From Chryseobacterium gleum (GTDB lineage Bacteria > Bacteroidota > Bacteroidia > Flavobacteriales > Weeksellaceae): 64,000 nucleotides of DNA. The notes under the pieces are model-generated. The model made no database searches and was not told where the DNA came from. It saw only the letters and a list, made by a program, of their open reading frames with translations. A program made the position numbers and the translations under genes. Shown one piece after another: positions 60,557 through 64,000 of this stretch. How positions within the stretch are numbered: the stretch's first letter is position 1; every line of letters starts with the position of its first letter. The DNA lies in contig NZ_LR134289.1 of the NCBI RefSeq assembly GCF_900636535.1, forward strand, positions 2,666,001-2,730,000. Direction: 5' to 3'.

Positions 60557-61357
60557 TTATTTTTTTATCGTTCTTAAAGCCTTTTTAACGATATACTGCG
60601 TTTCTTTTGTCGGACTTTCCCTGAGCCATTCGTCACAGATTTCCACTACAAATTCGGGTTGTGATTTACTGGCATCATTCAGCCAGTTGCCGACACTGTT
60701 CTGTACATATCTGGATAAATCTGATCGTAAAGGTTCCAGAATTTCCAGTCCAAGTCCCGGATTTTGTTTTAAAGCATCAATATGCTCACACCAAACACCC
60801 CTTGGTCTTGTGGATTCACTGGCAAAACGTCTCACGTTCTCATTATCATGTGTTGTCCACATTGATAAAATGGCTAAGCTTTCCTCAAGATTTCTGGCGA
60901 TATCCAGACGTACTGTCATCCAGCAGATTTCCCTTACTCCAAAATGAGAGTCGGAAGCAAATGACTGAATTTTATCTAATTTTTCTTTCAGTTTTAAATC
61001 ATTATTTCTTCCAATGGTATATGCTGCCCAGCAACGTACAAGGTCTGCAGGATGAGTTGAGAGCTTCAGCAGAAATTCATCATCTTTATTTTTTACTGCA
61101 AGAGTAAGCAAACCAATTCCTATCGTTTCATTAATCGAATTGACGGTTTGTTTTTTCAGCCGGTTTATATTTTCTAAAACTGGCATCAGATATTCTTTAC
61201 GATCATTCTGCAAAAGCAGATTTTCCAGCAACAATTTTTGATCTACCGCCAGCCATTCCGTAAGATTGGCAGTTTCAATTTCTCCTCTGTTCAACTGTTC
61301 CAAAATATCCGGTGGAATATCTTTGATAGAGCGGGCACCTTTCCTTTTTTCTGTCAT
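60557..61357 (-). CDS. DNA alkylation repair (AlkD-like) HEAT-repeat protein
   Basis: This 266-residue all-helical protein belongs to the AlkD-like family, which excises bulky or alkylated bases by wrapping around DNA. Helix pairs repeat through the protein (HPADLVRCWAAYTIGRNND, FASDSHFGVREICWMTVRLD, DNENVRRFASESTRPRGVW, SDLSRYVQNSVGNWLNDAS). The basic start MTEKRKGARSIKDIP suits nucleic-acid contact. The stop lies three bases after a DnaA box. It is the only minus gene in the 57.9-64 kb block. Confidence 0.88.
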   Translation of the reverse strand: MTEKRKGARSIKDIPPDILEQLNRGEIETANLTEWLAVDQKLLLENLLLQNDRKEYLMPVLENINRLKKQTVNSINETIGIGLLTLAVKNKDDEFLLKLSTHPADLVRCWAAYTIGRNNDLKLKEKLDKIQSFASDSHFGVREICWMTVRLDIARNLEESLAILSMWTTHDNENVRRFASESTRPRGVWCEHIDALKQNPGLGLEILEPLRSDLSRYVQNSVGNWLNDASKSQPEFVVEICDEWLRESPTKETQYIVKKALRTIKK

Positions 61358-61452
61358 GCTGTTTTAATGATTATCTTTACAAAAGTCTTAAACTAGGCGG
61401 ACAAAAACAATACCGCACATTTTTCACCCATAGGGATAAAAAAGTCAATTTT

Positions 61453-61794
61453 ATGGAAACAAAGGGAAGAGCTGAAGAAAATAAAATTTGTCCATTGGAA
61501 GTCGCCGTCAATACCATCAGTGGAAAATGGAAAATTCCTATTGTCTGGCAGATTAATGAAGGGAAAAAACGCCCCAGTGAATTTCTACGTGGGATTGCTA
61601 AAGTAGACCGCAGAGTTTTAAATCAACAGCTGACTGAAATGGTAGATGATGGCATTTTAACAAAACAATCCTTTAATGAACTTCCTCCAAGGGTTGAATA
61701 TACTTTGACAGAACTTGGTGAAAAACTTGTGGAAATCCTTTGGCAATTGAATGATTGGGGAAAGTTGCTGATTCCGGAAAAAGAAGAAGTATAA
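61453..61794 (+). CDS. HxlR family transcriptional regulator
   Basis: This 113-residue MarR-like winged-helix protein of the HxlR type begins with the usual CPLEVAVNTISGKWKIPIVW (N-terminal Cys and Gly-Lys-Trp). The recognition-helix region LRGIAKVDRRVLNQQLTEM and the wing LPPRVEYTLTELGEKLVEIL follow. Members sense redox-active or toxic small molecules, and the conserved Cys may take part. It is divergent from the AlkD-like gene, which may be a target. The ligand is unknown. Confidence 0.93.
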   Translation: METKGRAEENKICPLEVAVNTISGKWKIPIVWQINEGKKRPSEFLRGIAKVDRRVLNQQLTEMVDDGILTKQSFNELPPRVEYTLTELGEKLVEILWQLNDWGKLLIPEKEEV

Positions 61795-61868
61795 CAGGTT
61801 TAATGTGATTTCAAAATCTTTATTGGAGACACATAAAAAAAGGGGATATTTGTGTTAACTAAGAACGC

Positions 61869-62747
61869 ATGAAAAAAGTTATTACAGGAATTACAGTTAT
61901 TTTCATTTGCACTGGTTGCACAAAAGAAAAATTCTCAGACCGTTTACTGCCCGAACCGGATAAGAATGAGCATTTAATTGCAGTAAATGCTTTAAAAATC
62001 AATAAGAATAAAAATACCATTCGTCAAAGATTTTCTGCTCCTGATGGTTATGAATGGGTTAAAGAAAAACCTGGTTCTTTCGGATACTTTATTGAAAATT
62101 TTAAACTGAAGCCTTATGGGAGCCAGATTGTAAAATATGATGGAACTCCAATTTCTACCCAGCATCTGCATGAAGCTGTTTTCGACATTGATACAGGAAA
62201 TAAAGATCTTCAGCAATGCGCGGATGCTGTTATCCGCATGAGAGCCGAATATCTTTATAAAGCAAAAAAATTTGACGAAATTAAATTTCATTTTACAAGT
62301 GGCGACCTTTTAAGCTGGAATGATTATAAAAACGGAATGAGAGCTTTTGTCAGTGGAAATTCAGTCAGCTTCAGAAAAGTTGCAGCTCCTGATGATTCTT
62401 ATCAAAGCTTCAGAAATTACCTGGATCTGATTTTCAATTATGCAGGAACAATTTCATTACATAAAGAGACAAAACCGGTAACAAAAAATTCTGATCTTAA
62501 AACGGGAGATATTCTGATTACACCAGGCAGTCCGGGGCATATTGCTTTTATATCAGGAGTCTGCAAGAATCAGAAAGGAAAAAGATTGTACTTATTAAGT
62601 GAAGGTTTCACGCCTGCACAATCCGTTCATGTGATTTCAAATCCTTTTAACCCGTATTTTACGCCCTGGTATGATCTTGACATCCATGCTGCTGAAACAA
62701 AAACGGCAAGATATTTTTTTAAACCTACAAACTTCAGAAGCTTTTAA
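61869..62747 (+). CDS. DUF4846 family lipoprotein
   Basis: This 292-residue lipoprotein has the signal MKKVITGITVIFICTGC, with Cys at about 17. The mature part matches the DUF4846 family, with QCADAVIRMRAEYLYKAKKF, GDLLSWNDYKNGMRAFVSGN and the C-terminal GDILITPGSPGHIAFISGV and PYFTPWYDLDIH. The GSPGHIA motif with a later acidic/His part recalls NlpC/P60-like folds, but a catalytic Cys is not evident. The function is unknown. Confidence 0.8.
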   Translation: MKKVITGITVIFICTGCTKEKFSDRLLPEPDKNEHLIAVNALKINKNKNTIRQRFSAPDGYEWVKEKPGSFGYFIENFKLKPYGSQIVKYDGTPISTQHLHEAVFDIDTGNKDLQQCADAVIRMRAEYLYKAKKFDEIKFHFTSGDLLSWNDYKNGMRAFVSGNSVSFRKVAAPDDSYQSFRNYLDLIFNYAGTISLHKETKPVTKNSDLKTGDILITPGSPGHIAFISGVCKNQKGKRLYLLSEGFTPAQSVHVISNPFNPYFTPWYDLDIHAAETKTARYFFKPTNFRSF

Positions 62748-62802
62748 TAATTTATATTCAAAACTATTGGAAAGTTACTACGATAATCTGAACTTGTTTT
62801 TG

Positions 62803-62810
62803 TAAATTTG
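62803..62810 (+). promoter_or_regulatory. -7 element of the pfkA promoter
   Basis: TAAATTTG fits TAnnTTTG and lies 20 bases before the pfkA ATG at 62831. The -33 is not clear. Confidence 0.5.
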
Positions 62811-62830
62811 TGTTCGAAATTTTTTTCTTG

Positions 62831-63817
62831 ATGAAAGAGAGTGTTGTTAAAAAAATTGCAGTTCTTACGTCAGGAGGTGACTCTCCGGGTATGAATGCGG
62901 CATTAAGAGCGGTAGTAAGAACCGCCAATTACTATAATATCGAATGCTACGGGGTGAGAGAAGGTTACAACGGCCTTATCAACAATGATTTCCTGAAAAT
63001 GGGAGCCCGTTCCGTAAAAAATATAATCAACCAGGGTGGAACGATTCTAAAGTCTGCCAGATCTGCTGAGTTCAGAACTAAAGAAGGCCGTCAGAAAGCT
63101 TATGACAACTGCGTAAAGCTTGGAATAGACGGATTGGTTTGTATTGGTGGAGACGGAACTTTCACAGGTGCGAAAATCTTTAATGAAGAATTCGGGATCA
63201 GGGTAATCGGTATCCCGGGAACTATCGACAATGATATTTTCGGAACTGATAACACCATCGGATACGACACTGCTTTGAATACTGCAATGGATGCCATTGA
63301 CAAGATCCGTGATACAGCCACTTCCCACAACAGGGTTTTCTTTGTGGAAGTAATGGGTCGTGATGCCGGTTTTATTGCGTTAAACAGTGGATTGGCAACA
63401 GGAGCTCTGGATATTTTAATTCCTGAGAAAAAAGACAGTATTGATGAGCTTTTCGCGAAATTCAGAGATGCTGAAAAAACAGGAAAAGCATCAAGCATTG
63501 TTGTGGTAGCGGAAGGTGAAAAATTAGCCAACGTATATGAACTTGCCGAAAAAACAAAACAGACATTCCCTGATTATGACATTCGTGTAGCTATTCTGGG
63601 ACATATGCAGAGAGGAGGTTCTCCAAGCTGTGCAGACAGAGTTCTGGCAAGCCGTCTGGGGTATGGAGCTGTAACAGGGCTGATGGAAGGACAAACCAAT
63701 GTAATGGCAGGAATGCGTTCTAATGATCTGACGTATACTCCTATTGAAGAAGCCATTAAAAAACATAATGAAATCAATAAAGACCTTTTACTGATTTCAA
63801 AAATTTTAGCAATCTAA
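62831..63817 (+). CDS. pfkA: 6-phosphofructokinase
   Basis: This glycolytic enzyme phosphorylates fructose 6-phosphate with ATP. It has 328 residues. Motifs are IAVLTSGGDSPGMNAALRAV (ATP site), GIDGLVCIGGDGTFTGAKIF, IGIPGTIDNDIFGTDNTIGYD (catalytic Asp), VEVMGRDAGFIALN and LGHMQRGGSPSCADRVLASR. I chose the ATG at 62831 because the longest frame would add seven residues that run into the promoter. gapA starts 29 bp downstream, so the two glycolytic genes are likely one unit. Confidence 0.97.
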   Translation: MKESVVKKIAVLTSGGDSPGMNAALRAVVRTANYYNIECYGVREGYNGLINNDFLKMGARSVKNIINQGGTILKSARSAEFRTKEGRQKAYDNCVKLGIDGLVCIGGDGTFTGAKIFNEEFGIRVIGIPGTIDNDIFGTDNTIGYDTALNTAMDAIDKIRDTATSHNRVFFVEVMGRDAGFIALNSGLATGALDILIPEKKDSIDELFAKFRDAEKTGKASSIVVVAEGEKLANVYELAEKTKQTFPDYDIRVAILGHMQRGGSPSCADRVLASRLGYGAVTGLMEGQTNVMAGMRSNDLTYTPIEEAIKKHNEINKDLLLISKILAI

Positions 63818-63834
63818 TTTTTATAATCTAATAA

Positions 63835-64000
<166 letters not shown>

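Noticed and set aside
60661..61107. 148-codon plus-strand open frame
   Set aside because: It is antisense to the AlkD-like gene and shows no domain.

Overview
The window is a chromosomal segment of a low-GC member of the Bacteroidota, most likely Chryseobacterium or a close relative in the Weeksellaceae. The evidence is threefold: secreted proteins ending in type IX secretion (T9SS) sorting domains; promoters of the TTG-N19-TAnnTTTG type used by the Bacteroidota housekeeping sigma factor; and Flavobacteriia-typical families (class II HMG-CoA reductase, an OPRT-OMP decarboxylase fusion, a SusC-like siderophore receptor, outer-membrane barrels). The genus is inferred from overall gene style, not from a database match. 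I see no insertion sequence, prophage, CRISPR array or rRNA. One tRNA (Cys) is present.

Layout. 1-3187: the end of an RND efflux permease followed by its TolC-like outer-membrane channel. 3385-7237: miaA (minus), then yicC, gmk and nadA. 7321-7984: a minus-strand cluster of three tiny genes encoding Cys-rich peptides with a shared 18-residue double-glycine leader; the middle one is only 56 codons long. 8085-13385: a divergent threonine operon with a 33-codon Thr-rich leader peptide and attenuator-like hairpins, then thrA (aspartokinase-homoserine dehydrogenase), thrB, thrC and folB. 13422-18750: a DUF4403 protein, an RDD protein, tRNA-Cys, a CPBP-like membrane protein, a gene-poor AT-rich stretch with three unexplained minus-strand terminator hairpins, a small secreted protein and a glycine-zipper lipoprotein. 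18805-24617: a polytopic membrane protein, aroC, two thioredoxin-fold proteins, a DUF1232 protein and the bifunctional UMP synthase.

24671-34760: mainly envelope and secreted proteins. These are a peptidase-like protein fused to an outer-membrane barrel but broken by a one-base frameshift, three T9SS cargo proteins and a 1075-residue outer-membrane protein. 34959-46297: housekeeping genes (dusB, deoC with an Lrp-type regulator, trmD, a type II NADH dehydrogenase, a GH25 lysozyme, an ABC-F ATPase, a Gfo/Idh/MocA oxidoreductase). 46617-46806: a compact transcription unit for a 29-residue membrane peptide beginning with a perfect 13-bp hairpin. 47221-50894: a siderophore receptor with a PepSY-type membrane partner, and a small barrel protein. 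50994-57727: peroxiredoxin, MscS channel, sucC, and a tightly coupled operon headed by HMG-CoA reductase.

57883-61357: a DNA maintenance neighbourhood. It holds the radical SAM (TIGR03916-like) and DUF4130 (TIGR03915-like) pair, an AlkD-like alkylation repair protein and, between them, an AT-rich gap with three perfect DnaA boxes. Gene direction largely switches from leftward to rightward here, so the gap is a candidate replication origin. 61453-64000: an HxlR regulator, a DUF4846 lipoprotein, pfkA and the start of gapA.

Many intergenic gaps carry small dispersed inverted repeats, some of which recur in the window. Family names come from recognition of motifs in the translations; no searches were run.
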